A stretch of 64,000 bases of DNA from an uncultured Clostridia bacterium (GTDB lineage: Bacteria; Bacillota; Clostridia; TANB77; CAG-508), in NCBI GenBank assembly GCA_944391745.1, contig CALXUS010000009.1, positions 1-64,000 of the forward strand. The letters are read 5' to 3'. The position numbers and the translations under genes are program-made. Below, piece after piece: positions 9,696-18,962 of the stretch. Positions within the stretch are counted from its first letter, which is position 1. Each line of letters begins with the position of its first letter. Below the pieces are notes generated by a model, which was not told the DNA's origin, made no database searches, and was given only the letters and a program-made list of their open reading frames with translations.

Positions 9696-11243
9696 ATGAA
9701 AGATAAAATTTATAATTTTGCCAAAGAGAATTATATCCAAGTTTTGTTTATATTCTTATTACTAATAGGAATAGGTGTTAGAATCTGGAATTTCCCAGAA
9801 GGAATTCCAGAGATTAATATTGATGAAATAATGACAGCTGTTAATGCTAAATCTTTTGCAGAAACAGGAAAAGATATTTTAGGAATAAGCTTTCCCGTGT
9901 ATTTACAAGGTTGGGGAGGACAAAGTGTTATATTAGTATATATTATGACAGTATTTATAAAAATATTTGGATATACACTTTTTGCCGTTAGAATACCAAT
10001 TTTAATAATTAGCGTAATATCACTAGTGGTTTTTTATGATTTTATAAAAAAGATAACGAAAAACAAAAATATTGCATTAATAGGATTAGGACTTTTAGTA
10101 ATATCACCATGGCATATTATGCAATCTATATGGTCTTTAGATTGTAATATGTTTCCGCATTTTTTATTATTTGCAATGGACATATTTTATACAGGTATTC
10201 AAAAAAATAAAAAGTGGATTATATATGTGTCAATGTTCTTCTTTGCATTGACATTGTACTGTTATGGCATTGCAATATATTTTATTCCATTTTTCTTATT
10301 AATCATAGCCATATACTTACTAAAAAAGAAAAAGATAACATTTGTAGATTTAATAATATGCATATCAATATTCATGATTTTTGCATTACCAATAATAATT
10401 ACATTTTTCTTAAATGGATTTGGAATTAATAAAACAATAACAATATTTAATATAACAATTCCTTATTATGAAAATTTAAATAGAACAACAGATATGTTAT
10501 TGTTCTCAGAAAATAAATTGAATCAATTAATAAATAATATAATAGAAACATTTAGAGTTATTATACTTCAAGATGATAAAATATTGTGGAATACAACTGC
10601 CTTATTTGGAACGACTTATCAAATTTCCTTAATTTTTGTAGTTATAGGCATAATAGATATAGTAAAAAAAATAAAGCAGAAAAAAGAAGAAGATAATATT
10701 AGCTCGGTTATGTTAATAACTTGGTTAATATTAAGTATATTAACAGGATTTTTAATAAATCAAACTAATGTAAATAGATTAAATTCGATTTGGTATGTTC
10801 TTATAGCATTAGCAACGCTTGGAATTTATGCAACTTATAAAAAAGTAAAAAATAAAAAGGTATTTAAATATGATGTAATAATTGTATACACAATTTTATT
10901 TATACTATTTTCGGTATATTTTTATAAATACCATGTACCAAAAATAAACTTATCATTCTGTTTTTCAAATGGATTTTATCAAAGTTTATCTTATATAAAA
11001 GATATAGATAAAAAGGAAGTATATTTTGATGATACAGATCCAAGAGGAAGACTAACATATTATTTAACTTTAAATATTGATGAAACAAAAGAGTATATGA
11101 GACTTGTTACAACAGAAGAAGTACAAAATAAAATTAATAATTTACAAGATAATGAAATAATAATTGCTAATGAAAAGTATACTAATTATGAGTCAGAGTA
11201 TAAAAAAGAAAAAATAGGATATTTTGTAATTATATATAAATAA
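9696..11243 (+). CDS. Integral membrane glycosyltransferase, GT39/ArnT-like
   Basis: A polytopic membrane protein with about ten hydrophobic helices. The first extracytoplasmic loop has INIDEIMTAVNAKSF, with the acidic pair expected for lipid-phosphate-sugar-dependent GT-C transferases (PMT/ArnT type). A soluble tail of about 90 residues follows the last helix. Such enzymes use polyprenyl-phosphate sugars to glycosylate proteins or envelope polymers outside the membrane. It is the last gene of the rimO unit, 17 bp after the acyltransferase, and is followed by a strong terminator. Acceptor unknown. Confidence 0.8.
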   Translation: MKDKIYNFAKENYIQVLFIFLLLIGIGVRIWNFPEGIPEINIDEIMTAVNAKSFAETGKDILGISFPVYLQGWGGQSVILVYIMTVFIKIFGYTLFAVRIPILIISVISLVVFYDFIKKITKNKNIALIGLGLLVISPWHIMQSIWSLDCNMFPHFLLFAMDIFYTGIQKNKKWIIYVSMFFFALTLYCYGIAIYFIPFFLLIIAIYLLKKKKITFVDLIICISIFMIFALPIIITFFLNGFGINKTITIFNITIPYYENLNRTTDMLLFSENKLNQLINNIIETFRVIILQDDKILWNTTALFGTTYQISLIFVVIGIIDIVKKIKQKKEEDNISSVMLITWLILSILTGFLINQTNVNRLNSIWYVLIALATLGIYATYKKVKNKKVFKYDVIIVYTILFILFSVYFYKYHVPKINLSFCFSNGFYQSLSYIKDIDKKEVYFDDTDPRGRLTYYLTLNIDETKEYMRLVTTEEVQNKINNLQDNEIIIANEKYTNYESEYKKEKIGYFVIIYK

Positions 11244-11269
11244 AAAGTGAGGAAAGCCTCACTTTTTTA
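11244..11269 (+). terminator. Rho-independent terminator
   Basis: AAAAGTGAGG, loop AAAG, CCTCACTTTT followed by more T. It directly follows the stop codon of the GT39-like gene. Confidence 0.92.
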
Positions 11270-11301
11270 TTTATAAGAAAAAATTACTAAAAATAATTAC
11301 A

Positions 11302-11339
11302 AAACAGATGTTTACAAAACAAGTGTACGGTAGTATAAT
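11302..11339 (+). promoter_or_regulatory. Promoter with two overlapping LexA-like boxes
   Basis: The promoter is TTTACA (11311-11316), 17 bp, TATAAT (11334-11339). AAAC-AGAT-GTTT (11302-11313) overlaps the -35 and AAAC-AAGT-GTAC (11317-11328) fills the spacer. Both resemble the Gram-positive LexA site GAAC-N4-GTTC with two mismatches each. Their position over the promoter of a UvrX/YolD pair supports SOS control. Confidence 0.55.
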
Positions 11340-11378
11340 ATATTAAGTATAAAAATCAAGTAAAAGAGGTGCTTAAAT

Positions 11379-12635
11379 TTGAGTGTATATTTATGTATAG
11401 ATTTAAAAACATTTTATGCTTCCGTAGAATGTGTAGAAAGAAAATTAGACCCTTTTAGCACAAATTTAGTAGTCGCTGATGAATCAAGAGGTAAAGGAAC
11501 TATATGTTTAGCGGTATCACCGAAAATGAAAATGTTAGGAGTAAAAAATAGGTGTAGACTATTTGAAATACCACAAAATATAAAGTATATAATTGCAAAG
11601 CCTAGAATGAAAAAATATATAGAATATTCAGCAAATATTTATGCTATATATTTAAAATATTTTTCAAAAGATGACATATATGTATATTCAATAGATGAAG
11701 CATTTTTAGATGTGACTAACTATTTAAAACTATATAAAATGAGTGCAATAGATTTAGCAAAGAAAATTTTAAAAGAAATATATGATACTTATGGATTAAC
11801 TGCTACTGTTGGTATAGGAACAAACTTATATTTAGCAAAAATTGCTCTAGATATAATGTCAAAACATACACCAACTAATATTGGGTATTTAGATGAAGAA
11901 ATCTATAAAAGTAAATTGTGGCATCATAAACCATTAACAGACTTTTGGCAAATAGGAAAAGGAATAGAAACAAGGCTCAATAAAAAGAAAATTTATGATA
12001 TGTATGATATAGCACATACTAATCCAAAAATATTATATAAAGAATTTGGAGTAAATGCTGAATTTTTAATAGACCATTCATTCGGAAAAGAAAGTTGTAC
12101 AATTAAAGACATAAAAAACTATAAAACAAAAAATATTTCAATATCTGGAAGTCAAGTATTGTTTGAAGATTATAGTTTTGAAAAGGCAATGCTAGTACTT
12201 AAAGAAATGATTGAATTAAATAGTATAAAATTAGTAGAAAAAAATATGATAACAAATACACTAGGATTATATATAGGTTATTCAAAAAATACTATAGACT
12301 CTACTGGTGGAAGTATAAGAATGAAAAGATATACTAACACATATTCAGAATTATTACCATATTTTTTAAAACTATATGATAATACTACAAATAGAATAAT
12401 TCCAATAAGAAGAATAGGAATTAGTTTTAATAGACTAATGAGTGCAGATGAGGAACAATTAAGTTTATTTGAGAACCAAGAGAAAATTGCAAAAGAAAGA
12501 AAATTAGAATTAACAATAAGTAATATAAAGCAAAAAATGGGAAAAAACTCAATCATTAGAGGAATGAATTTAGAAGAAGGAGCTACAACAATACTTAGAA
12601 ATAAATTAATAGGAGGTCATAATGCTTATGATTAG
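11379..12635 (+). CDS. Y-family DNA polymerase, UvrX/YqjW-like
   Basis: Translesion polymerase of the UmuC/DinB superfamily. The palm motifs are CIDLKTFYASVECVERKLDP (metal site and steric-gate region) and YSIDEAFLDVT (catalytic Asp-Glu); helix-hairpin-helix and little-finger regions follow. It ends in a long C-terminal part with EQLSLFE, a plausible beta-clamp-binding motif. The start is TTG at 11379, 7 bp after AGAGGTG. The next gene overlaps its end by 14 bp and is YolD-like, the standard partner of UvrX polymerases. The upstream promoter carries LexA-like boxes. Confidence 0.92.
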   Translation: MSVYLCIDLKTFYASVECVERKLDPFSTNLVVADESRGKGTICLAVSPKMKMLGVKNRCRLFEIPQNIKYIIAKPRMKKYIEYSANIYAIYLKYFSKDDIYVYSIDEAFLDVTNYLKLYKMSAIDLAKKILKEIYDTYGLTATVGIGTNLYLAKIALDIMSKHTPTNIGYLDEEIYKSKLWHHKPLTDFWQIGKGIETRLNKKKIYDMYDIAHTNPKILYKEFGVNAEFLIDHSFGKESCTIKDIKNYKTKNISISGSQVLFEDYSFEKAMLVLKEMIELNSIKLVEKNMITNTLGLYIGYSKNTIDSTGGSIRMKRYTNTYSELLPYFLKLYDNTTNRIIPIRRIGISFNRLMSADEEQLSLFENQEKIAKERKLELTISNIKQKMGKNSIIRGMNLEEGATTILRNKLIGGHNAYD

Positions 12636-12936
12636 GGGAGAAAGAGCAAGGCAGTTTATGCCTTTTGATGCACTTACAGGGTTCAAAGAGGCATTAAAAG
12701 AGAAAGAAAAAGTACATATTACCAGAAAAGAATTATCTGATGAAGTAAATGAAGAATTGTCTATTAAGTTAAATTCTATAAATATAGGAAGAATAGTAGA
12801 AATTACATATTATGATGGAAATACATACATTAAAATAAGAGGGACGGTAAATAAAATAGATAAAATAAACAGAAAAATAGTAATAGAAAATATAAATATT
12901 AGCTTTTGGGATATAATAGGGATTGAAATTATATAA
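12622..12936 (+). CDS. YolD-like protein
   Basis: Small protein (104 residues) of the YolD-like family, which accompanies UvrX/UmuC-type polymerases in Firmicutes plasmids, prophages and chromosomes. The family N-terminus RGERARQFMPFDALTGFKEAL is nearly complete, followed by a beta-rich domain with RIVEITYYDGNTYIKIRG. AGGAGGT (12611-12617) precedes the ATG. The gene overlaps the polymerase by 14 bp, implying translational coupling. The biochemical role of the family is uncertain. Confidence 0.9.
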   Translation: MLMIRGERARQFMPFDALTGFKEALKEKEKVHITRKELSDEVNEELSIKLNSINIGRIVEITYYDGNTYIKIRGTVNKIDKINRKIVIENINISFWDIIGIEII

Positions 12937-12964
12937 TTTTTGTAAAACTAATAAAAGACTTTTA

Positions 12965-13003
12965 TTGAACTTTATGTAAATTTATGCTATAATTTATAGC
13001 ATA
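12965..13003 (+). promoter_or_regulatory. Promoter of the TPM-lemA operon with a dyad over the -10
   Basis: TTGAAC (12965-12970), 17 bp, extended -10 TGC-TATAAT (12988-12993). A perfect dyad, TATGCTATA (12983-12991)-ATT-TATAGCATA (12995-13003), covers the -10, a typical operator position. Whether a repressor binds is not known. Confidence 0.6.
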
Positions 13004-13102
13004 CTCGTAAATTCAACAAAATCCAATTCAAAATTGAAAGGAGATGATTATTTAAGTTTTATAAAAAGAATTCTCAAAAATGTACAGAAGAAAGGTGGAA
13101 CC

Positions 13103-15202
13103 ATGGAGAAGCGTAAAGCAAAAACATTGTGGCGGATGATGCTCACAATAATTATTTCTGCAATGCTCATGTTAACAGCTTGTAGTGATAATGAATATCA
13201 TAATAGTTATGATATTGAAGTAGAAGAGCAAACCAATCAATTCTATGTGAACGATTTTGCTGGAGTATTTTCAGAAGAAGAAAAGCAACAACTGATGGAA
13301 AATGCAGTAAGTCTTGCAGAAGAATATGACGGAATACAGGTTGTGGTTTCAACTGTTACTAGCTTGAAAGGGTATACTATAGAGCAGTATGGATATGCAA
13401 TGTATAACCAATATAAGATAGGAAATGAAAGTATGGGAATATTAATCCTACTTTCAACAGAGGATAGAGAAGTATCAATTGAAACCGGAAAAAATATGCA
13501 AGCATATATAACTGATACAAGATCGGGTCAGTTGCTTGATGACTATGGAATGCAATATTTCAGAAACAATGAATTTGCTGAAGGATTAATTGCAGTTCAG
13601 GAAGCTACAATTAACGAAATAAAAGAGCTTGTTCCAATTGATTGGAATACTCCAAGTAAAATAGCTCAAAGCCAGAGTCCTGAATCTAATATCAATCAAG
13701 AAGAATCCGTTAATGAACAGCAGATTCAAGTTACTGAACAAAATAATTCAAGAATGGGAGCAATAGATATGCTTTTTGCAGTGTTATTCGTTGTGACACT
13801 TATAATTGCAATAGCTTTAGGTCGTTTGGTATATAAGGCAAAAAAACAGCTTGCAGAAGTGCAAGAAGGAAATGAAAAAAATAAAAATGCAATTCACAAA
13901 CTTCTGCAAATAGTCCAAGAGTATAAGGAAAAAAATAATACTCTTGAAAACGACTTGGAAAAATTATCCAATAAGACAAAAAATGAAATAGCAACACTAA
14001 AAAAAGGTAATAAAGACCTTCAAAATAGTAGTGCTGAAGAACGGAAAATGTTGCAAAGTAAGATTAAGAGCCTTGAAGAAAAAAATAACGGGCTTAATAA
14101 TCAAATTGCAGAAATGCAAGAATTTTACGCAAGAGTGTGCAAACTTCATCCTGAGAACGACTTCAAACAAGAAGTTAGCGATATGATTGCTGCTGAATTT
14201 AAAGCAGCAGTTGATGAGGTTGATAGTAAAATTAACTCTGCACTTAATTTGAAACCTAGTAAGGATAATGTAGAGAAATTTGCAGAAGTAATAAGTTTTT
14301 ATGAAAATGCCAGTGATGACGTAAGAAATGCTGTTACTGCTAATATTAATAAAGTAAAACAGTTACAGCAAGAAGCAATAAAATTGCGTCAAAGGGATGA
14401 GGCAGCCACCGAGGCAAAAAAAATTGACAAAATGCTTGAAAAAGTCCTTAATAATAAGGCTAGTAAAGAGAATGTCGATATTTTTGCTAAAGCAATACAA
14501 ACTTATGAAAATGCAAGTGTTCTTACCAAAAACTTTATCAAAACCGATATGAGCAAAATTAAACAACTTTATCAAGAATCTGTTAATTTGCTCAAAAAAT
14601 ACCAAAAAGAGCAAAAACGTATGAAGGATGAAGCAGAAGCCCAGTTGGTTTTTGAAAAAATGGAGAAAATATTCCAAGAAAATTGTCATGGCGAATATGA
14701 TGAGTATCCTAAACTTAATGACGGATACAAATTGTATAGAAACTTGACAGATGAGCAGAAGCATTTCTTCCCCGATATGCAAATGCTGCACGAATATGAA
14801 GCAACTATGCAGAAAGCAAAGGAGGCAGAAGAAGATTACTATAAAGCGCAACAAGCTGAAAAAGAAATAAAATATATTATTGGCCACATCTGGGGAAGTG
14901 CTAGTGAAAACGATTTGAGGGACATCAAAAGGGCATTTTCTTATTATCACGACTTAAGTCAAGCCCAAAGAATGTACTTTAACGATGATCTCTTAAGAAA
15001 GTTGAAACATTACAAAGATGAAGCTGAAAGTGATCGTGATATGAATGAACGTAGAAGAAGAGAAGAAGAAGAGGAGGACGAACGCAGAAGATCTAATTTC
15101 TACCATAATAACTTTGGTGGTGGAGGAACCTTCGGCGGAGGCGGATCGTTTGGCGGCTTTGGTGGTAGTGCTTCCGGTGGTGGCGCATCAAGAAGTTTCT
15201 AA
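13103..15202 (+). CDS. TPM-domain lipoprotein with coiled coil and Gly-rich tail
   Basis: About 699 residues. A lipoprotein signal ends at MLTAC (C27). A TPM domain follows (about 45-180; FYVNDFAGVFSEEEKQQL, GILILLSTEDREVSIETGKN). A transmembrane helix lies near residue 220-240, then a long charged coiled coil with two related blocks (KPSKDNVEKFAEVI and NKASKENVDIFAKAI), and a GGG/SF-rich tail as in YgcG-type proteins. TPM-family members have been linked to photosystem repair, phosphatase and membrane-stress roles, not one clear function. ATG 13103 is chosen for AAAGGTGG 5 bp upstream; the longer in-frame TTG at 13034 lies inside another Shine-Dalgarno. It is unusually long and GC-richer than its neighbours. 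Confidence 0.85.
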   Translation: MEKRKAKTLWRMMLTIIISAMLMLTACSDNEYHNSYDIEVEEQTNQFYVNDFAGVFSEEEKQQLMENAVSLAEEYDGIQVVVSTVTSLKGYTIEQYGYAMYNQYKIGNESMGILILLSTEDREVSIETGKNMQAYITDTRSGQLLDDYGMQYFRNNEFAEGLIAVQEATINEIKELVPIDWNTPSKIAQSQSPESNINQEESVNEQQIQVTEQNNSRMGAIDMLFAVLFVVTLIIAIALGRLVYKAKKQLAEVQEGNEKNKNAIHKLLQIVQEYKEKNNTLENDLEKLSNKTKNEIATLKKGNKDLQNSSAEERKMLQSKIKSLEEKNNGLNNQIAEMQEFYARVCKLHPENDFKQEVSDMIAAEFKAAVDEVDSKINSALNLKPSKDNVEKFAEVISFYENASDDVRNAVTANINKVKQLQQEAIKLRQRDEAATEAKKIDKMLEKVLNNKASKENVDIFAKAIQTYENASVLTKNFIKTDMSKIKQLYQESVNLLKKYQKEQKRMKDEAEAQLVFEKMEKIFQENCHGEYDEYPKLNDGYKLYRNLTDEQKHFFPDMQMLHEYEATMQKAKEAEEDYYKAQQAEKEIKYIIGHIWGSASENDLRDIKRAFSYYHDLSQAQRMYFNDDLLRKLKHYKDEAESDRDMNERRRREEEEEDERRRSNFYHNNFGGGGTFGGGGSFGGFGGSASGGGASRSF

Positions 15203-15228
15203 AGCAAAAGCTTAATGGAGGAAAATCA

Positions 15229-15849
15229 ATGGATAATTACAACGAACGTAGCATTGGAATAGGAAGAATACTCTTTTACGGTGCTATTGCAATGGCTATT
15301 GCTGTAGGAATTGCATTTGTAGCGCTTTTTGCAAGCTGCATTGGAACTTACAATAATCTCATTGATATGAGGGAAAATGTAAGGAATGCTGAAGCTGACG
15401 TTGAGGCAATGATGCAGCGGAGATTGGAAATTATTCCTGATATAGTATCTTCAATAGAATCTTATACACAGCATGAGGAAAACGTAATTCAAGAAATCGC
15501 TAATGCTAGGAAAGCACTAAGTGATAGCCTTGGCACAGGAGACATTGAAAAAATAAGTGAAGCAAATGAGCAAGTAACAGTGGCTCTTGATAATTTTGTG
15601 ACCTTGGTAGAAGATAATCCTGATTTAACTTCAGGAGAACAATACTCCATGCTTATAGATAATATTGAAAGAAGTGCAAATAGAATAACTATTGCACGCG
15701 AAAACTATAATGAAGAAGTCTCTAATTACAACAAAGCTATAAAACATTTCCCGGCATATATATTAGCTGGATTGTTTAACTTTGAAGAAGAAGAGATGTT
15801 CGAAGCAGACAAAGAAGCGAGCAATCCGAATTTGGTAAACTTTGACTAA
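15229..15849 (+). CDS. lemA: LemA family protein
   Basis: Membrane-anchored helical protein of 206 residues. One N-terminal helix (about residues 13-35) is followed by the LemA core, which contains NNLIDMRENVRNAEADVEAM, RRLEIIPDIVSSIESYTQHE and NYNKAIKHFPAYILAGLFNF. It lies 26 bp downstream of the TPM lipoprotein, the standard genomic pairing of LemA with TPM/YgcG proteins, and has a GGAGG ribosome site. Its precise function is unknown. Composition resembles the TPM gene, not the surrounding chromosome. Confidence 0.93.
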   Translation: MDNYNERSIGIGRILFYGAIAMAIAVGIAFVALFASCIGTYNNLIDMRENVRNAEADVEAMMQRRLEIIPDIVSSIESYTQHEENVIQEIANARKALSDSLGTGDIEKISEANEQVTVALDNFVTLVEDNPDLTSGEQYSMLIDNIERSANRITIARENYNEEVSNYNKAIKHFPAYILAGLFNFEEEEMFEADKEASNPNLVNFD

Positions 15850-15878
15850 ACATTTTGAGAAAACAAACTTAAATAATT

Positions 15879-15930
15879 AAAAGAAGACTCTGCAATAAGG
15901 CTGAATGCCATATTGCAGAGATCTTCTTTT
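15879..15930. terminator. Long bidirectional terminator
   Basis: AAAAGAAGA-CTCTGCAATA pairs with TATTGCAGAG-A-TCTTCTTTT around a 13-base loop. It lies between convergent lemA and feoB and is followed by T-rich sequence on each strand. Confidence 0.88.
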
Positions 15931-15944
15931 TATATGTATGAAAG

Positions 15945-17897
15945 TTATATAAATATTAAAACAATATGATAAATCAAATTAATAAGCATACATGATACAA
16001 TACCAATTATAGTAGGAATCAAAAATGAAATAGCAGTCCATCTCCAACTTTTGGTTTCATTTTTAATAGTAAGTAAAGTAGTAGCACAAGGAAAATGTAA
16101 AAGTGAAAATAACATAACATTTATAGCGGTAATTATAGTCCATCCATTTGAAACTAAAATTTCAAATAAATTTTGAATACTACTAGTATCAACTAAACTA
16201 CTAGCACTAGTATAACACATAAGAATAATTGGAAGTACAATTTCATTAGCAGGAATTCCAAGTATAAATGCAGTTAAAATATATCCATCTAGCCCCATTA
16301 ATTTAGCAAATGGGTCAAAAAAAGTTGCAATATAAGTAAGAATACTAATATTATCTATTTGAACATTAGAAAGAATCCAAATTAAGATTCCAGCAGGTAT
16401 AGCAACAGATAAAGCTCTTCCTAAAACAAATAAAGTTCTATCTAATAATGAACGTACAAGTATTTTACCTATTTGAGGTTTCCTATAAGGTGGAAGTTCG
16501 AGCAAAGTACAGTCAGCAGAACCATTTAATACTGTTTTAGAAAGAATATAGGAAACTAAAAAAGTAAAACCAACTCCTATACAAATAATAACAAAAACAA
16601 TAAATGCAGCAATAAGACTGGATTTTAAACTTTCACCAGCTTTAACAGCACTTGTAAAAAATATAGTAGCTATAGTTATTAAAAATGGAAATCTACCATT
16701 ACATGGTACGAAATTATTAGTAAGAATAGCTATTAATCTTTCTCTTTTAGAACTAATAATACGACAGCCAACTACACCAGCAGCATTACAACCAAATCCC
16801 ATACACATAGTAAGAGCTTGCTTACCAGAAGAACAGCATTTTTTAAAACATTTATCTAAATTAAAAGCAATCCTTGGCAAATAACCTAAATCTTCTAATA
16901 AAGTAAAAAGAGGAAAAAATATAGCCATAGGAGGAAGCATAACACTAACTATCCAAGTAACTGTTCTATATATTCCGTCAAAAAGTAAAGAAATAAGCCA
17001 ACTAGGAGTATTAATATAAACAAAAAAACTTTTTATAGGAATCTCAATATTTGTAAATAACATAGAAAGCAATTCAGACGGATAATTAGCACCAATAATG
17101 GTAATCCAAAAAATTAAGCAAAGGAAAAGAATCATGATAGGAATACCAAATTTTTTAGAAGTGAGAACTTTATCTATTTTTTTATCTCTTTCATTATAAT
17201 TTTCATCTTTTATAGTAACAACTTCAGAAACTATTTCGTGAGATTTTTCAAAAATTTTTTTTAATACTTCCTTACTTCCTTCTTCCATATTATTATTGGA
17301 ATCATGAAAAATATTAATATTATTAGGAGAAGGAGAAATTTTTTTATTGCAAACATCTGAAATAGTAGAAATTAAGTTGTTTAAAGTTTTCTTCTTTCTG
17401 GCTATAGTACCTACTACAGGAACACCAAGAAGATTAGAAAGTTTACTTAAATTAATACTAATCCCTTTCTTTTTAGCTTCATCAAGAAGATTTACGCAAA
17501 CAATAACATTTTTTGTTAGGTTCATAATTTGAAAAACCAAATTTAAATTTCTTTCAAGCAAAGTAGCGTCAACAATAACAACAGTAGCGTATGCATTACC
17601 ATTAAGAATAAAATCCCTTGCAATCTTCTCTTCTTCAGAATCAGCAAATAAAGAATAAGTGCCAGGAATGTCTACAAGCAAAAAATTCTGATTATGATAA
17701 TGACATATACCATTAGCATTTTCAACAGTTTTACCAGTCCAATTTCCAGTATGTTGATTAAGGCCAGTTAAACCATTAAAGATAGTAGACTTACCTACAT
17801 TTGGATTACCAGCAATGGCAACAGTAAAATCATAATGAGAAAAATTTTTGGAATTATTAGAAACTTTTTTACCAGTAGAAGAATTAGATAAACCCAT
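15945..17897 (-). CDS. feoB: Ferrous iron transporter B
   Basis: Inner-membrane Fe(II) uptake protein with a cytosolic G-protein domain. The GTPase motifs are GNPNVGKST (G1), GNWTGKTV (G2 region), DIPGTYSL (G3) and NLLDEAKK (G4, an N-x-x-D motif). After a helical spacer come about eight to ten transmembrane helices with the Gate motifs, including GFGCNAAGVVGCRIISSKRE and FVPCNGRFPFL. The length (650) is normal. Start ATG follows GAAAGGA. feoA is on the same strand but separated by an oppositely oriented gene, so the two need separate promoters or a transcript through that gene. Confidence 0.96.
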   Translation of the reverse strand: MGLSNSSTGKKVSNNSKNFSHYDFTVAIAGNPNVGKSTIFNGLTGLNQHTGNWTGKTVENANGICHYHNQNFLLVDIPGTYSLFADSEEEKIARDFILNGNAYATVVIVDATLLERNLNLVFQIMNLTKNVIVCVNLLDEAKKKGISINLSKLSNLLGVPVVGTIARKKKTLNNLISTISDVCNKKISPSPNNINIFHDSNNNMEEGSKEVLKKIFEKSHEIVSEVVTIKDENYNERDKKIDKVLTSKKFGIPIMILFLCLIFWITIIGANYPSELLSMLFTNIEIPIKSFFVYINTPSWLISLLFDGIYRTVTWIVSVMLPPMAIFFPLFTLLEDLGYLPRIAFNLDKCFKKCCSSGKQALTMCMGFGCNAAGVVGCRIISSKRERLIAILTNNFVPCNGRFPFLITIATIFFTSAVKAGESLKSSLIAAFIVFVIICIGVGFTFLVSYILSKTVLNGSADCTLLELPPYRKPQIGKILVRSLLDRTLFVLGRALSVAIPAGILIWILSNVQIDNISILTYIATFFDPFAKLMGLDGYILTAFILGIPANEIVLPIILMCYTSASSLVDTSSIQNLFEILVSNGWTIITAINVMLFSLLHFPCATTLLTIKNETKSWRWTAISFLIPTIIGIVSCMLINLIYHIVLIFI

Positions 17898-18127
17898 AAT
17901 ATAATCCTTTCTTTATATATCTAAATTAGTAAAATACTATGAATAATGATTGTACTAATAGAACAAAAGCGAACAAAAAAATAAACAAAATAATATATAC
18001 AAATAAAAAAATAAGTAGTATAATATGCCTATAAAATAAGCAAAAAAAGAAAAACAAATAATGAAAAGCCGATAAATAAACCATTTTAAAACAAAACAAA
18101 AAATATTTAAAAAGTTTAAAAAAAGTA
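17898..18127. other. Intergenic region between divergent feoB and the metallopeptidase gene
   Basis: About 330 non-coding bases lie between the feoB start and the metallopeptidase start. The sequence is extremely A/T-rich, with several GAAC-containing words (for example 17958-17974). No convincing Fur box was found; AATGATTG near 17945 is only a partial match. No RNA gene or ORF is supported. Confidence 0.5.
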
Positions 18128-18175
18128 TTGACAACTTTAAATAAAAAGAGTAAAATTAAAATCGAACAGAAGTTC
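18128..18175 (+). promoter_or_regulatory. Promoter with a perfect LexA-type box
   Basis: TTGACA (18128-18133), 17 bp, TAAAAT (18151-18156). GAAC-AGAA-GTTC (18164-18175) lies at the expected transcription start and matches both half-sites of the Gram-positive LexA (DinR) consensus. Another GAAC word follows at about 18179. Confidence 0.65.
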
Positions 18176-18229
18176 AAAGAACAAACAACCGAACAAAACC
18201 TAAATTTCAATTTTGAAGGAGGAACTGGT

Positions 18230-18922
18230 ATGAATAAAATAAAATATGAAAACAAAACTATAGCTTATACAGTAAATAGAGCTAAAATTAAAAATTTTTA
18301 TATAACAATTCAAAATGGCGAAGTAGTAATAAAAGCTCCACGTTTTGCTACCAGTTCTCAAATTCAGAATGTAGTAGAAGCAAAAAGACAATGGATAATG
18401 CAAAAATTACAAGAATATAGAGAGTCACCTACAAAAGTAAAAGAATATGCAGATGGAGAGAAATTTCAAATATTAGGAGAAGCATATTATTTAAATATAT
18501 ATTATAAAGATATTAATATGGCAATGCTAAATGTAGAAAATGGAAAAATAGTAATAATATTACCTTTAAGATATGCTGAAGAAGATAATACAGAACAAAT
18601 AAAAAAGATGATTGATAAAATGTACTATATGATAGCAGAAAAAGAAGTAGAAAACTCAATGGAAAAAATGAGAAAACTAGTAGGACTAGCACCAGAAGAA
18701 TATAGAATAAAGAAAACAAAATCAATCTGGGGAAGTTGCTCATCTAATAGAAAAATAACAATTAATCAAAATTTAATGATGTATAGTAGAAAAGCAATAG
18801 ACTATGTTGTATTACACGAAATATGTCATTTAAAATATATGAACCATTCTAAAAAGTTCTGGGCAATGGTTGAAAAATATATGCCAGATTACAAAGAAGC
18901 TGAAAAAGAACTAAAGAAATAG
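18230..18922 (+). CDS. YgjP-type (DUF45, M48-like) metallopeptidase family protein
   Basis: A 230-residue protein of the YgjP/DUF45 family, with the zinc motif VLHEICHLKYMNHSKKFW (HExxH plus downstream His) and the preceding KTKSIWGSCSSNRKITINQN block. E. coli YgjP has been reported to hydrolyse UTP, so a protease activity should not be assumed. ATG 18230 has GAAGGAGG 6 bp upstream. A longer in-frame reading would begin at a TTG that is the -35 element itself, so it is rejected. A LexA-type box at the promoter suggests DNA-damage control. Confidence 0.88.
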   Translation: MNKIKYENKTIAYTVNRAKIKNFYITIQNGEVVIKAPRFATSSQIQNVVEAKRQWIMQKLQEYRESPTKVKEYADGEKFQILGEAYYLNIYYKDINMAMLNVENGKIVIILPLRYAEEDNTEQIKKMIDKMYYMIAEKEVENSMEKMRKLVGLAPEEYRIKKTKSIWGSCSSNRKITINQNLMMYSRKAIDYVVLHEICHLKYMNHSKKFWAMVEKYMPDYKEAEKELKK

Positions 18923-18924
18923 AA

Positions 18925-18960
18925 GTGAAAAATCTACCAATGAATTGGTAGATTTTTCAC
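18925..18960. terminator. Bidirectional terminator
   Basis: A perfect 17-bp stem (18925-18941 with 18944-18960, core AATCTACCAAT) has a two-base nominal loop and sits between the convergent metallopeptidase gene and feoA. The A/T ends of the stem provide a U-run on either strand. Confidence 0.85.
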
Positions 18961-18962
18961 CT

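Noticed and set aside
14363-14950. 195-codon minus-strand ORF inside the TPM gene
   Set aside because: Phe/Leu/Ile-rich antisense of the coiled coil; no ribosome site.
17935-17955. Fur box upstream of feoB
   Set aside because: Only AATGATTG matches; the second half-site is absent.
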